In this document: positions 1 to 12,400 of the stretch, piece after piece | Layout of the letters: the number at the start of each line of letters is the position of its first letter | Position numbering within the stretch: position 1 is the stretch's first letter | The notes under the pieces: model-generated | Database searches by the model: none | What the model saw: the letters and a program-made list of their open reading frames with translations, nothing else | Told to the model about the DNA's origin: nothing | NCBI GenBank assembly: GCA_039619475.1 | Contig: CM077115.1 | Span: 140,256,172-140,320,171, forward strand | Reading direction: 5' to 3' | Source of the DNA: Icerya purchasi | Lineage: Eukaryota > Arthropoda > Insecta > Hemiptera > Monophlebidae | Length of the DNA stretch: 64,000 nucleotides | Translations under genes and position numbers: made by a program

Positions 1-162
1 CGGATACTTTAGAAACGAACAGAACGTGCTGCTGCCTGATGATCGCATCTGATAAAAACCCCACGCATATTTAATGATACTTGCCGAATTAAACTGCTCC
101 TCATCGGGTACATTTTCTTCTATCGTGGTACACACAACGATTTTCACGCAATTGTTTAACAT
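1..162 (-). CDS. Possible 5' coding segment running off the left edge (54 codons)
   Basis: On the minus strand an ATG at 162-160 opens a frame that stays open to position 1, preceded in frame by adjacent TAA and TAG stops. The 54 residues start MLNNCVKIVVCTTIEENVPD and are mixed in composition, not low-complexity. An open frame this long in AT-rich DNA happens by chance fairly often, and the base at -3 of the ATG is T, so the start context is poor. It could be the start of a gene divergent from the plus-strand gene at 1495, or chance. No family recognised. Confidence 0.3.
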   Translation of the reverse strand, partial: MLNNCVKIVVCTTIEENVPDEEQFNSASIIKYAWGFYQMRSSGSSTFCSFLKYP

Positions 163-1482
163 AAAATTCTATTAAACCTCACCGACATCAACTTACGCTA
201 ATTTCTATAGATGTTTATTGATTACTCGCCAAATAAATTTCAATGCTATATACAAACGGTAAAATTACTATGGCAGTTCAGAATCAATTTGAAAGTTGAT
301 TGTAATTCGCTGATGATTACTCGGTTTTGCTGATGTCTCTTTTAAAAACTGCTATGCAACGTTCTTTTTTATTTTTTTTTTTTAAATTTTTAAAAGAGTC
401 CGCCTGCGGGTTCGCAACATAATTATATCGTAGAGCGTTTGTGCGCCGTTTGCTGTCTATTACTGAAAGGAAATTATCATTAACGCGAGGAAAAAATATA
501 CGTGTTTCTTTAAGAGCTGCTTATGTTGTGTTAACAGAATTCTTTATTGAATTGGTATATTCTATTCCATTAGAAAAGTGTGTTAGAAACACTCGGGGTC
601 ACAGGTCCGTGGTGACATTCCCCGACCGAAATCACGTGTCCGCCTACGTGCGATAATTTGTTCGGTTCTTTTTCTGTTAATTATACCTCTCGTGCATCTT
701 ACTTGCGTGTACTGTCTTTTTGGAATAAATAACAAAGTCAAAAGTCTAATGCTCACAGTATTTTATCTGATCTAGTCAAATATTGTAAAGACAAACGTTT
801 CCGGGCACTGAAAAGTTTCAGAGTACTGAATTAGGGGCTGAAATCAACAGAAGTTAGATTCAGAGAATGAAATAAATGTTTCATTAGACGGTTTTTTTTT
901 GGTTTTTTTGTTTTTTTCTTAAAACATCGTAGCAAGAACAAAAAATCGGGAGAAAAAATCCATTTCACTGAAATTCGTATCACTGACGACCGAAAGAGAA
1001 ATTAGAAGCTAAAATCTGTTTCACTGACTCCGTGAACTGGAAAAGAAATCGAAATTTGTTTCATCGGCGCGGGAACCGGTACGGAGAAATCTGAATAAAA
1101 GTAAATTCTGAAATTCGTTTTAGTGGCACCGGGAACAGCAGAGATTCGAAAATAAGATACGGTCTCAAATTCGTTTCATTCGCTTCCCCCCGGAACAGGA
1201 ATTGGCCAAATTCGTTTCAATATTCAACTTTTCTCCGTCGTCAATCTTTTTTAAAATTTCCTCAAACTGAATTTCATCTAAACGAAGCTGTCGACTCTCT
1301 TGCTAGATCTATAACCCTTAAGATACTTTCTATTAATTAGCAAGTTAAATTATGACATCCCCCATTTATGTTTTGTTTTTCTAAGTTATTACGAACTAAA
1401 ACAATATCTTATTTTTTGTAGAATTCTGTGAAATTTACAGATTAAAAATCCTGATGTATACAGGAGATGCATTAATTTTCAG
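163..1482. other. Non-coding stretch upstream of the 1495 gene
   Basis: AT-rich sequence without a supported gene. It holds several T-runs (near 365 and 893-917) and a loosely repeated phrase, 'aaattcgtttca' and variants, around 970-1220. It may contain the promoter and a non-coding first exon of the gene whose coding exon begins at 1483, but nothing specific can be pointed to. Confidence 0.4.
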
Positions 1483-1494
1483 GTGAACACGAAC

Positions 1495-3686
1495 ATGTTG
1501 GAAGATGAATTTCCCGCAGAAATGCTCAGACTACAAATAGCGGGAACAGCAGTTGAAACGGTGAAACAAGATTTGGAACATCAGTTAGCATTACTGTATG
1601 AGGTAATAATTTGTTTACACAACTTTCACTCTATTGGTACCAGATTAAACACACAATCATGGGGAATCCTACGTCGATGATGCAGCTGTATTAACTTCAA
1701 ACAATGATCTAATACAAAAGCGAGTGCAGTTGCCCACATTAAGAATCAATGAAATGGAAATTTGGATCCAAAATTGAAAGACTAAATTTTGGCGAGCAAA
1801 AGTGATACGACTTTTGCAGAGACAGACTTATCACACGCGCTAAACTAAATATAAATAATGAACAAATTAAACGAATACACAACAGTTTACGTGTGGTACT
1901 TCCGTGTTGCACAAATAGAAAAATCAGTGGGCATGCGGAAATAGTCAGCCAGAGCAAGATTGAGTAAGGGGGGTGAAGAAGCTCAGTGACCCGATGTTTC
2001 GCCAAAAATTGCTTCACGATAATCGATCGGTGTGATGGCGCATTGTCATGAAGCAATGTCCACTGTTTCGTACAACTCGGGCCTAACTCGTCGAATGCGT
2101 TTCAAAAGTCGATGGTACTCACGTTTAGTTCATTTCGATTTTCAGCAAGTACAGCTTGCACGCGAGCCACATCTTCGTCGGTAGTCGTCGTGCTCGGTCG
2201 TCCTTCGCACGGATCATCTTCCAACAAGCTCCGTCCACTTTTAAATCGACGATACAGAACACGTTGTACAGCTTACACATTCATCCTTGTATGCGTTTTT
2301 CATTAAATTGTACATGTTTCTGATGCACACAAAAACCAAAATTTAATCGCGGCTTTTTGTTCGCAAACGTAACAAAGTGACAAAGTTGTTCACTCACAAC
2401 TGGCGGTCTCATGAGTGTAAACCAATGCAGGTAGCGACCTGAAACTTTCGTTGTCTCTTCTCACAACATCGAAGTATAAGTACCGCGAATTTCGGACAGA
2501 TGGCGCAACTAGTACGGATTTTATAGCGATAGTCCGGGAACTTTTCGTACCAACCGTGTATATATATGTATAATTATAAAAATATTTTCGTAATTCCAAA
2601 AATATATAGTTCAAAAATGGAAATTGAAAAGCAAAAAAAAAGCAAAAAAAAAAAACAAAAAAAAACGGTCAAACCAGAACAAAATTTTGGACTTCCATTA
2701 TTCTTAAACATGACCAAAAACTCTTAGGTTTGGAAATCTGCAATTGCCAAATTGTTCGTCATTCGCTCGTTTTACAGTTCCCTTGAAATAACTAAACCTA
2801 CAATAAAAAAAAAAACGTACAATAACCAAATTCGAATGAACATTTTTAAATATTGAGTATAATGCTGCGCGCGAGTAAATTTGAAACTGATATCACACCT
2901 TTTGATCGAGGACCAAATGATTGAACTAGTAGAGTAACCCGTTGAAGAATATCTATATTCCGTTTTAGGTCGCGGGGTAAACTATTTTTCTTCTCTTTCG
3001 TGTTTCCAGGAAACTGTTTCCGAGACAGAACTGTTAAATTAAATAAATCCGGGGGAAAAAAAAAAAACAAAAAAAAAACAACTACACGTATATATTGATA
3101 TTTTTTGCATTACAGAATCGCGTCAATATAACAAATAAGATGGACGCCATCCTGAAGTTGAATACCGAAACATTACTTAACTCTCAGATAAGCAGTATGA
3201 ACCGCTTTCGTGACACTTATCGAAACGAGAATGAAGTGACCTGTTGCGAATTATTGGATAAGGAAATAAAAACGAGATGTTTAGAAAAAAGCCAAGTAAA
3301 CATAATCATTTACAATTTTTTTTTTTTTTTTTTTTTTTTGAATGCGTCAACTATGTACATTAAACCAATATTAAGTACTTGTGCGGTGAATTAAAAATGA
3401 AATGGTTAAAATTAACACGTTTGTATTAACATTTCAGGATGATTACATATATTTGTACTCGAAAATAATGGATACCGTAAAAACACTGTGTACAGCAGGT
3501 GTAAATATCGATAGGTCAATGGAATCAATTAAGCAAGTATGCCTTTAAATGTTGTAGATTGCATCCTATTTTTATGAAGTAGTTCGCCCGAATCACTTAA
3601 AATTTACCATTTATCGGTGTGCATTATTAATAAGAAACACAAAACCGGAAAGCGAGGCACTTTCTTTTTTTTCGCAGAAAAACTAA
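1495..3686 (+). CDS. Unidentified small helical protein, four coding exons, about 131 aa
   Basis: Three exons with good splice sites join without a frame break. Exon a is 1483-1602 (acceptor ttttcag, donor GAG|gtaata), exon b 3116-3295 (ttacag ... CAA|gtaaac) and exon c 3438-3536 (tttcag ... CAA|gtatgc). Their lengths are 120, 180 and 99 bp, all multiples of three and all phase 0, so the reading is consistent. A fourth acceptor (ttcgcag at 3671-3677) would add two codons and stop at 3684-3686, before a poly(A) signal at 3876. The first good ATG is at 1495 (residues MLEDEFPAEMLRLQ); exon a may instead continue from an exon I did not find. The product is rich in E, K, L, N and probably alpha-helical, and resembles a subunit of a coiled-coil assembly, but I recognise no family. 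The first intron carries a mariner fossil on the opposite strand. Confidence 0.5.
1740..2558 (-). mobile_element. Mariner-like element fossil (internally deleted)
   Basis: The minus strand starts at 2558 with a mariner-style terminal repeat, CACGGTTGGTACGAAAAGTT, next to a TA at 2559-2560. It then contains transposase pieces: GRPSTTTTDEDVARVQAVL (about 2205-2150), then after a deletion LLHDNAPSHRSIIVKQFLAK (about 2055-1998, with the second catalytic D) and a decayed PPYS...ADYF block with a frame break. The DNA between the DNA-binding half and the catalytic half is missing, and no matching terminal repeat is seen at the lower end. It is a dead copy in the intron of the plus-strand gene. Confidence 0.8.
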
Positions 3687-3875
3687 ACCGAAATTTAGCA
3701 ACAATAGTCGCGAAAGGAAAAAATTTAAAAACGTGTAATAACATTAGTAAAACGATTTTCCATCGGCACTCCTCAAATGCTGTATTATTTATAAAAAAAC
3801 GTTTATGCTTCGATTACACACAGTTCCACTAATCTTGGTAATTGAAGTTTTATAGTTACTCGGCTATATACACGA

Positions 3876-3881
3876 AATAAA
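3876..3881 (+). terminator. Poly(A) signal AATAAA for the 1495 gene
   Basis: AATAAA lies about 190 bp after the proposed stop at 3684-3686 and is followed by T-rich sequence. It fits the 3' end of the small plus-strand gene. The hexamer is common in AT-rich DNA, so the assignment rests on its position. Confidence 0.4.
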
Positions 3882-3896
3882 GCTGTTGTTTATTTA

Positions 3897-4453
3897 TTTT
3901 GTTTCATTATCATAAGTTATTATTATTTTATTGTATTTTAGACAAATATTATAAATTATATCGTACTCCGGGGTTAATACTTGAAATTTTAAGCTTACAC
4001 TATTAATTACTGAATAATAAAGTTTTGTAACAAATTTGAAACTAAAATAAGTGAAATTAAAAAGAAAAAAAAACAACAAATATGTAGTAAAAAAAATCAA
4101 TTTGAATTATTATTTTGTCGAGAAAGCGGTGTAGTTGGAAATAAAAGTGCATTAATGAAATAATGTTCGTCAAGCCGGCAATAGAAGATAAAATATGTAT
4201 TACGGAATATACTAGTATCTGGCGACAGAGTTTTGATCGAATTTATTCCGAACTTGTACAAGTATTCATTTAAAAGTACAATATTAGACACGTAGTACGA
4301 AAGTACAAATTGGAAACAATTCTAATTTTTCAATTTTGAAAGTGTGTTTTGCGTAACATTCAAATTGCCATGTAAATAAGGCGAACAAATTTATTTCATC
4401 GCGAGATTTCAATTTTCTATTTTACATGGTAAATAAAAGAATTACTCTTTAAC
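3897..4453. other. AT-rich spacer with no gene seen
   Basis: AT-rich DNA between the end of the small gene and a hAT-like remnant. Short open frames here are low in complexity and look like chance. Confidence 0.5.
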
Positions 4454-4801
4454 CTGGTGGCTAGTCAAATATAATTTTTAAATTCCCGGTTTATTCCCTA
4501 TTTTCCTGGTCCAAATTCCCCCAGTTTTCCCGGTCCAGATGCTCCCGATTTCCCGATTACACTAGAATTTTACGAAAAGAAAAATGGAATTTTTTCGTTA
4601 TCATTGATAATATTTGACCGCTGTAGCGTATTTTATATGAATGAAACAGAACCCCGTAATTCATTTTGAATGTGAAGTACACTTAAAAGTGCATTCATTT
4701 TTCGCTTCAAATGATTTCTTCTCATTGAAAATATCGTTTTTGGCTATTTTTAATTTTTTTCCCGGGTTTGCGACAAAATTCCCGGTTGGGTGGCCACTCC
4801 G
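4454..4801. repeat. Possible decayed hAT-type MITE with CCCGG-rich ends
   Basis: The left end reads CTGGTGGCTAGTC followed by repeated phrases of the type 'attcccggt', 'ttttcccggtcc'. The right end reads 'cgacaaaattcccgg' then 'gggtggccactccg'. Read as reverse complement, the right end starts CGGAGTGGCCACC and continues into CCGGGAATTTT, matching the left end in layout. I could not find a clean 8-bp target duplication (TTTAA is shared on both sides), so the borders are approximate. Confidence 0.4.
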
Positions 4802-4955
4802 TTTAATTTTTATTAAAAGTTGATGCAAATTTGATCACTAACATTAACAACGCCTCCATTTCCAAGACTAATCGATTTCTAGACCTTAAAACCCTCTAAT
4901 AATTCGTGAATTTTATCAAAATCATTAGAGCCATTTCCCGAACTAAAATTGCATA

Positions 4956-6225
4956 TGAGGACTGCCCGGTAAGTTCGTAGAATGATTTTTTTGTCTCCGA
5001 AAGTGGCTGCACTGCAGGTTCATCAACTAATCAGCTGTGTAGATATACCCCTTGGCGATAATCAGTTTGAGTTTTACCTCGATACAGTTTGTAGTCTACG
5101 TGTAGTGACGTTTTGCGTAAAGTGTTTTTTTTTACTTCGGTCGAACTTTTTAAAAATTAATTTCGAAGAACAAAGATGTGTGATTAAGTTTTTCGTTAAA
5201 GCCGGTAAAAGTGGTTCGGAGATCGTGGAAACTTTGTGTGAAACACTAGGCGAGTCAGCTGTGAAGCCTGCGACGGTATACAAGTGGGTAAAGCGGTTCA
5301 AGGAGTGTCGAGAATCGGTAGTAGACGATCCGCGAGAGGTGAGACCCGTTTCAAAGAGTTTTTGACACGGGACCGTCGGGTATCGACTAGACTGATTGCG
5401 GATTCACCTGGAGCGGGCAGAGAAGCAGTCCGATAAATACTTCGCGACGATCTGAAGATGCACAATGTGTGTGCGCGCATAGTTCCAAAGCTTCTCGGCG
5501 CTGATCAAAAAAACACTCGCATTTGCTGCTGCGAAGACTGGACGGAAACGTTAGCGGAGGACGATTCTTTCGCACGACGAGTGATTACGAGTGACAAGTC
5601 GTGATATTATGAATACGATCCCGAAAACAGGAAATTAGGTATGACCTGGGTGCGTGAAGGGGAACCGAGAATGAAAAAAGCAATGATGTCAAAGTCAAAA
5701 GTGAAGTGCACGCTCATCGTTTTCTTCGATTACCGCGGCATTGTGTACAAGGAATTCGTACCCGAGGGCCAGACCGCTAATGGACAGTATTATATAGGAC
5801 GCCTGAACGCGCGTGTGAGGCAGGATTTGGCGGCGAATCAAAGTTGGCTTCTCGACCAGGACAACATATCCTCACACAATTGTCACCTCGTCAAGTCGTT
5901 CCTCACGAAAAACGACATCACGGTTTTGGACCAACCCCTTATTACTCGCTCGATCTGGCCTCCTCGGACTCCTACCTGTTCCCCAAGATCAAAAAAGACC
6001 TCAAGGGGCACCACTGGGGGTCCCGAGAAGAGGTCATTTAAGTTACGAGGTAAAAAAAAAAAAACATTTTACCAAAATGTCATTACACACAGACTATGAA
6101 CTATACCGAGGTAAAATTCAAACTGAATATCGCCAAGGGGTATATCTACACAGCTGATTAGTTAATAATCCCGCAGTGACTTTCGGAGAAAAAAATCATT
6201 CTACGAACTTACTGGGCAGTTCTCG
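4956..6225 (+). mobile_element. Mariner-like element with long inverted repeats (about 180 bp)
   Basis: The ends are TGAGGACTGCCC (left) and, on the reverse strand, CGAGAACTGCCC (right), each bordered by TA (4954-4955 and 6226-6227). The inverted similarity does not stop after the usual 25-30 bp. It runs on through 'cagctgtgtagatatacccc', 'ttggcgat' and the T-run, to about 5138 on the left and 6040 on the right, with scattered mismatches. Between the repeats is a broken mariner transposase. Length is about 1270 bp, near the family norm, so the long repeats overlap the coding ends. Confidence 0.85.
5160..6045 (+). pseudogene. Broken mariner transposase (inside the long-repeat element)
   Basis: The N-terminal DNA-binding half is readable from about 5168 (EQRCVIKFFVKAGKSGSEIV, then ATVYKWVKRFKE and VDDPREVRP). 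It ends at a TGA near 5363. The catalytic half resumes in other frames: KCTLIVFFDYRGIVYKEFVP at about 5704-5760, then SWLLDQDNISSHNCHLVKSF with the second catalytic D at about 5860. A frameshift near 5930 precedes YYSLDLASSDSYLFPKIKKD (third D) at about 5940-6000. At least one stop and two frame changes make it non-functional. The YSPDLAP motif has decayed to YSLDLAS. Confidence 0.85.
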
Positions 6226-7180
6226 TATATATAAAAACTGCTTATATAATAACATACATATTAATCGAGCCTTGCTCAAACCTACTCTGAACTTCAAATC
6301 AACCGATGAATTAATAAGTTTCATAAGCAGTTAAACATGCGGTACTAATATGCGCATGTCACCGAAGCTTGCATACATTACATTATTCGCTTTTATGTTG
6401 AAGTATTCTCAATTTAAAAATAATAAAAACAAATATTCACAAGTCAGAAATATTATTACAAAATCTGTATAACTCTAGAACGGCGTCCTGTGTATCTGTG
6501 AATTGGCTTAATATTTAAATCCGTTGTGTAAAGCGTAAATTTTATCACAAAACAAAAATATGATGCCTTTATCTATTTTATAAATGACTAATTTTTTTAA
6601 CATGATAAATAAAGGTATTACTTATTTTTTAATAAATCCTAAAAATATAATGATCACTTAAACACCGGTCCCTCCCTTTTATAACTGCTCGCTTCATCGA
6701 ATTTTCTCGAACATAAAACTTTGACCAATCGATTTATCTAAATCTCTAAAACCTTGCAATTCACGAATTTCATCAAAACCGTCAAAGCAGTTACACTCAC
6801 ACACAGATATATATGTATATAATTTTTTTAATCATATTACAGTTCAAAATACAAAAAAAAAAAAAAAAAGAAGCATTTTCCGCGAGTAACATAGTAATTA
6901 GAATTACATGGGTTGACAATAAGCTAATTCACCATAAACAACGAATCAGTGCTGACACTTACTCGCTGAATCATTCTCACACGGAACAGTAAACAGATAC
7001 ATACATAGGTAATAAATAATTTTCCTGACATTATCTGCTGTATAGGCGAATTCCATTGCGCGCAAGATATCATTTTAAACTGAAGACGCTGGGTCTCTAA
7101 TGATTTTTGCTGAGAGCGTCTATCGACTTTGAAAGCATGTTAAAAAGCTGTTTGACCGGAATATATTAAAAACAAAGATA
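6226..7180. other. AT-rich spacer with no gene seen
   Basis: No open frame or repeat boundary that I can support. It contains an A-run near 6855-6870. Confidence 0.5.
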
Positions 7181-7742
7181 CCGTTCTTCATAATACAGCC
7201 GAATTTTCCAATGCCATAATGTTGGCACATACAACTGGCAGAAGGATTCGATGGTCTATCGTTTGAAGATATCAATAAGTTGATAAAGCCTTAAGCGAAA
7301 ATTAAATTATAGAGGTTGCTCCTGAGACTCCGAATCCCAAAGAACATGGTGATAAAGACGAAGAAGATCTTTTTGTTCTAAATGCAGATTTAATTAAAGA
7401 AAGACTTGAAATGACCAGTAATTTGGGTACTCACTTTGTTACACATAATCCTAATGAGGAATGGGCTGGGAAATTCAACGTGATCTGAAGTCATTAATGC
7501 CCTTTCACAGAGAATTATACAGTGGTCTAGCCAAAACACAAATACAACGATTAATTACCGAATTCGTTATTAAATCCACTGAAATATCGCAATCGCAGAA
7601 AGCTAGTCCAAATTCTGTTTAAAATATTACAGAAAAAACTTCACCAACTGAACACGAAGACGACAACCAAGATAATTCTAGTGATAGCAGTAATATTGCA
7701 GTCTTACGCAAAAGTAATCTGTTCACTGTCACAAAGCGATAA
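7180..7742 (+). pseudogene. Tigger/pogo-like transposase C-terminal remnant
   Basis: Pieces in different frames read AEGFDGLSFEDINKLI (about 7228-7290), EEDLFVLNADLIKERLEM (about 7360-7415), then NPNEEWAGKFN and, after a one-base shift, RDLKSLMPFHRELYSGLAK and RLITEFVIKST (about 7470-7575). The order 'acidic loop, NEE..KF.R.L.S...Y.ELY, then T.ITEF' is what I associate with the C-terminal tail of Tigger/pogo (CENP-B-like) transposases. A final SSNIAVLRKSNLFTVTKR precedes a stop near 7740. The catalytic domain is not seen. The family call is by eye and could be wrong. Confidence 0.4.
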
Positions 7743-9270
7743 TGAATAAAATCTTTTTATGTGTAACTTATATTATTTTGCCTAATTTTTGTGTTCATGA
7801 ATTAGTGACATGTTCTTTTTCCTTTTCAAATGATAATTTATTTTGTATGATACATGTGCAATCTTTATGAAATCAAATGTTTAATATCCTAACATGAAAA
7901 CTCTTGGTTTATTGTATTTTTTTGCTGATTTCTTAGAACTGAAACCAGTCTTCTATTTCTCCATAGATGCAATATATTTTTTTACACATATTCTTCGGGA
8001 ACGTATTTATCGTGTAAAAACAGAATTAGGTGTATATACACACATACATACGTATATATATATATATATGAACTCGCTTACATACACGCGTATAGGTCAA
8101 ATTTAAAAACTTAATAAAACACGAGAAAATAAGAGCGATAAGACTGAAGAGTACTAGAACGGAAAACAGGTGAAAGGTCATCAGGCAGAGATGGACAAAT
8201 ACGGTTAGATACCAAATATAACAGCGAACAATGAAGGGAAGACTAAAAAGAAAATTATAATGATGAAAGAGGAGCTTAATAAGAAAGGAATAAGTAAACA
8301 TAATAAAATTAACTTTAGAGCCAAAAAAAAAAAAAAAAAAAAAACTAAGATTCACGTATGTTACATTTCGAACGGGCTATTGTAGCAAACATCAAACATA
8401 TGGGCTACGAAAAAAAGAGAAAAAGATAGAGTAAGTTTTCGAGTTTGAAGAACACGTCTTTTTTTTAATATCAATGACAGTGCGTAGCGGGAGGTTACAT
8501 TCACTATCATATGTGCGCAGATCGATATAGAGCTATTCACATTTGAACTGCATTTGTATAACAAGCGATTTCAATCAATTTCAAGTGTAAACTGCGTATG
8601 CCCACCTTGCATATAGAACTGCCATGAATACGATCTAATCTATGCAAAAAGAATGTACCAATATATAATCATGGAGCTCTAAGATATGTGTAGTATATTC
8701 AACGAAAGAAGTCCTTTAGAGTTTCGTTATTGAGCGTCAGTGTGGCTCTCAGTAGTATACACTAACAACAGGACATGTATTAACATTTGGCGCGTATTTC
8801 AATATAATTATCTACTATCTTCGATAGCGTATTGAATGATATCATTAATATAACATGTGAGGACTACTGATTTCGTGACGTCAGCCGTTTCGGTTGCTTT
8901 ACGAACGGACTTCCTTCGTTGGGCAAATTAAATATGTATATATAAAACCTGTTGTGCAAAATTTTTGTATAAATGAACTTGACTGTATTAATTATCTTTC
9001 ACATTATACTTTTTTTTTTATTTTACATACTCCGAAAATACGGAAAACTGAAAAAAAAAAACTGCTACTATAATGGTATTATTTTCTTAAAATTCGTTAT
9101 TTTCAAATTTACTGTTGCAATATCAATTTTTTTTTTTTTTTGACCGTTATGTTAATCAACAATGACGCATCCGAGCGAGATTACGAAATACTAAAACAAT
9201 TCTTTAAACGCACGAAAATACATTAATAATTAAAAATGTCACAATAAAAAAGTAAAATCTGTATAAAAGC
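7743..9270. other. AT-rich spacer downstream of HSDL1; microsatellites only
   Basis: Contains a short CA/TA microsatellite at about 8037-8070, A- and T-runs at 8322-8343 and 9128-9142, and no supported gene. Gene transcripts on both sides appear to end before entering it. Confidence 0.45.
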
Positions 9271-9273
9271 AGT

Positions 9274-9279
9274 TTTATT
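9274..9279 (-). terminator. Poly(A) signal AATAAA for the HSDL1-like gene
   Basis: TTTATT on the plus strand reads AATAAA on the minus strand, about 120 bp past the HSDL1 stop codon. A long A-run on the transcribed strand (9359-9384) lies between stop and signal. Confidence 0.4.
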
Positions 9280-9398
9280 CTGGTCTTGTGACTAGATAAA
9301 GCAAGTATAAGATAATCAAAAAAAATTAGTTCAATACTGTTTTTGTTCTATTTTCTTTCTTTTTTTTTTTTTTTTTTTTTTTTTAATTATCATTATTT

Positions 9399-9494
9399 TT
9401 ATAAAGGTATCATTCTTCGAATGTAGAATTCATCTATTAGTTCATACACGGCAAACTGAATAACAAAAGCAGGAATTTGCTCCAGTAACCATAA
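9399..9494 (-). CDS. HSDL1: HSDL1 exon 6 (C-terminus and stop)
   Basis: The acceptor is tttttcag. Thirty-one codons, starting LWLLEQIPAFVIQFAVYELI and ending RRMIPL, then TAA at 9401-9399. It follows the SIQ of exon 5 in phase 0 and matches the hydrophobic C-terminal tail position of HSDL1. Confidence 0.85.
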   Translation of the reverse strand, partial: LWLLEQIPAFVIQFAVYELIDEFYIRRMIPL

Positions 9495-12400
9495 CTGAAA
9501 AATAAACATAATTAACAATTAATGTCCATTAAGAACGTTAAATATATTTCACTTAATCCATTTTATTTTAAATATATAATAGAAAAAATAATTTTTAATA
9601 TAAACGTTGTGCATAAAATCAGCGAATAAATATAGATAGAAAAATACGCAAAACATATATAATATTATTTTTATAACTGATGAGCAAATAGTTTCTATTA
9701 AAACATCCAAAATCATCAATTATACACACTAAAGTTCATGGTTATAATTACATATTGTAGGTTATAACTGTTTCTAGTTTTATGTTCACATTTATGTTAT
9801 CTTAAGATGGTTCTTAAACTTTTTAAGTAGTGGAACTCTTTAGAATAATGCTTTTTTTTTCTTCTTCTCACGAAACTCGTAAATTTCTTTTTAATTTTTA
9901 CCACTCTCCTAATATACACGACGTTTCGTCTTCTTCCATTAGATGATCCGTGTATTATAAATAGATCCCCAATATTTATTTTTGGCACGGCTGATGTTTT
10001 ATAAATGAAAATAAATTTATACCGATACCATGAATGTAAATATATATTCAAAAAAAAAAATACGATCTAAAATATGAATTCGGAGGATTGCTTTTATTAC
10101 GGTATTAGAAAAAATGATAAATTAAATGCATCTCTCCACGTACGTGACAGAAAGAGTAACTATAGCATAATTAAACCGCTATTGAAAAACTATGTTACAG
10201 TAGGTCTGGTCTTGCATTGTGCCGCAGCATCCAGTTTGTGAAAGCACTATTCGCTATTTATTACATTACACAACGAATATGGTACAAACGCCAATTTTAA
10301 TTAAAACGATAATTATGAAAATTGCTACAAAGTGAACCGAATACAAAAGAAACGCAGTGTACGCTAGCATTAAATTTTTTTTGTGAATGTTATTAAAAAG
10401 ATTCTAGAGGCGCAAGAATTCCTTTCCAGAATATTCACACGCTATTCCAAAGATGTCGAATCTGACAGATTCAGCTTCGAAAGAACACTCCTAGATTCTT
10501 ACCAACTTAACATTAAAAAAGTTATGAAAAGCAAATGACGCGTTGCATTTCCTTATTTGCTATTTACGCTTGGTGAGACAAAGTTAACTGAATTACACAA
10601 GGGTTTATTGGAACGAAGTTCGTATACGCAGCTTGTCGGTAGGAGTAAACTGGCACAAAAGGCAAGGTAACGAAAATCGCGCTGTACGCAGTAGCGTAGC
10701 GTGGATTTTCACCGCCCCCTTATTTAAGTATTTAAATTCAAAAGACTCTAATTTTTCGGCAAGAACAATCATCATTACTGGGCGTTATACAGGTTACAAA
10801 TAAAAAAGTGTCATGTATATATGTGTTTTACAATATGATAATCATATTTATTACAAAAATTCTTACACGTATGCTACTTACATTGATATATAACAGGTAC
10901 AGAACACCTATGATTATGTGTTAACGATCGACAAGATTAAGTTATTAGTGAACTGAATAGCATAAAAAGAATTAAAATTAGAACTAGAACGATACTAATT
11001 CGAGCTTGAATTAGATGCATAGTCTAGATTACATTTAATGACGTCATAGCCGGCGTCAAATAAACAAATTTATCCGCCAAATTCTGTAACTGCTAAAACG
11101 TCTCACGAATTTCTACAATTATTCTGTCTAACGAAGAAATAAGCTTCCGTCTCAACTCATCTTCATAAGACAAGTTGGCATCTCTGGTTCCGTCATCAAA
11201 AATGTGCCTTTTTGTTATGCGCCTCTGAGGTTCCATGGAAATGTCAAGTTCTTCACACACGTACTTTTTGCGTAATTTACAGCGTCGCCTGCCTATTCCT
11301 CTCGTTTCTCTATCAGTACCATCTACAAAGCATTTACTTTCTGAGCGCATAGGCTTGCATCAAGTCCCTTTGTTCGTAAATATTTTTGTGCATCATTCAC
11401 TTCATGTAGCACCGCTTCCCAGAGGCCCAGGAAAGAAAGAAAGGAAAATGACTGCATCGTAATTAGCATAGTTCCTTGCATCTATTGTTTAAGCTTTGAA
11501 CTGTCTCTGACAGTTTTCCAAAGTGAAGACAATGTCTTTGTAATGATGCCATGTTATATTTACGGCATCTCCCCTTGCCCTCCATCGCGTATCTTGAACA
11601 TGTTTCAAACTTTTGCCTGTAACTGCTATCAGAACTTCCCAACGATGTGTGGACATGGGAAAAAATGAACAGCAACGTTCTAATGTGCCGAAAAAAGTTA
11701 CTGAACTCGCCTCAACTGAGGCAACATGTAAACAAACTGGGTTTAATGAATGATTTGAGGAAGGTACGAATTCAACTTTAGGATTTGTTTCTTTAATTCT
11801 TTGCTGAACTCCTGAATGTCTTCCAGCTATAACAGCAGCATTGTTATATACTTGCTTATCCTCTACAGTTGTTTATATCAAGACCATCAGCTTCGAGCTT
11901 GTTCAAAATAATCGTTGAAATTCCTTCAGCAGATTCATCTTTTGTTTCAATGAAATTTATAAAAGATTCCACTACTTGTACTTCCTAATTTTCAATCACT
12001 AAGTATCTTAATACTTGGCTTGTGTGATCTTTATGAGAAACATCTGGAGTACGAATATAATCGAATAATACTTGGCCTTTTTTACTTGTCTGATGATTAT
12101 ACGTTGGCGAACTTTATTTCCCAAAATGGCGCAATAAGTTCGTTTTGAATTTCTGGTGACATATACGTAATTGAAATTTTGCCACACATTTCAGAGCTGC
12201 CAAGCATCACCTTTCCGCTGCTATTCTATACTGTTGTATATAGCCGACGTAGATAAATTAATTGTTTCAAATCAGTGCATATGAATTCTATATTTCGAAT
12301 TATCGGTTTTACAAAACAAATTTTTATTCGCCGATATTGCAGCTTGCCGTCGAACTGAGTCAACTTGAATTTCTCAAAGTTTTCAGCTTAAATAAACCAA

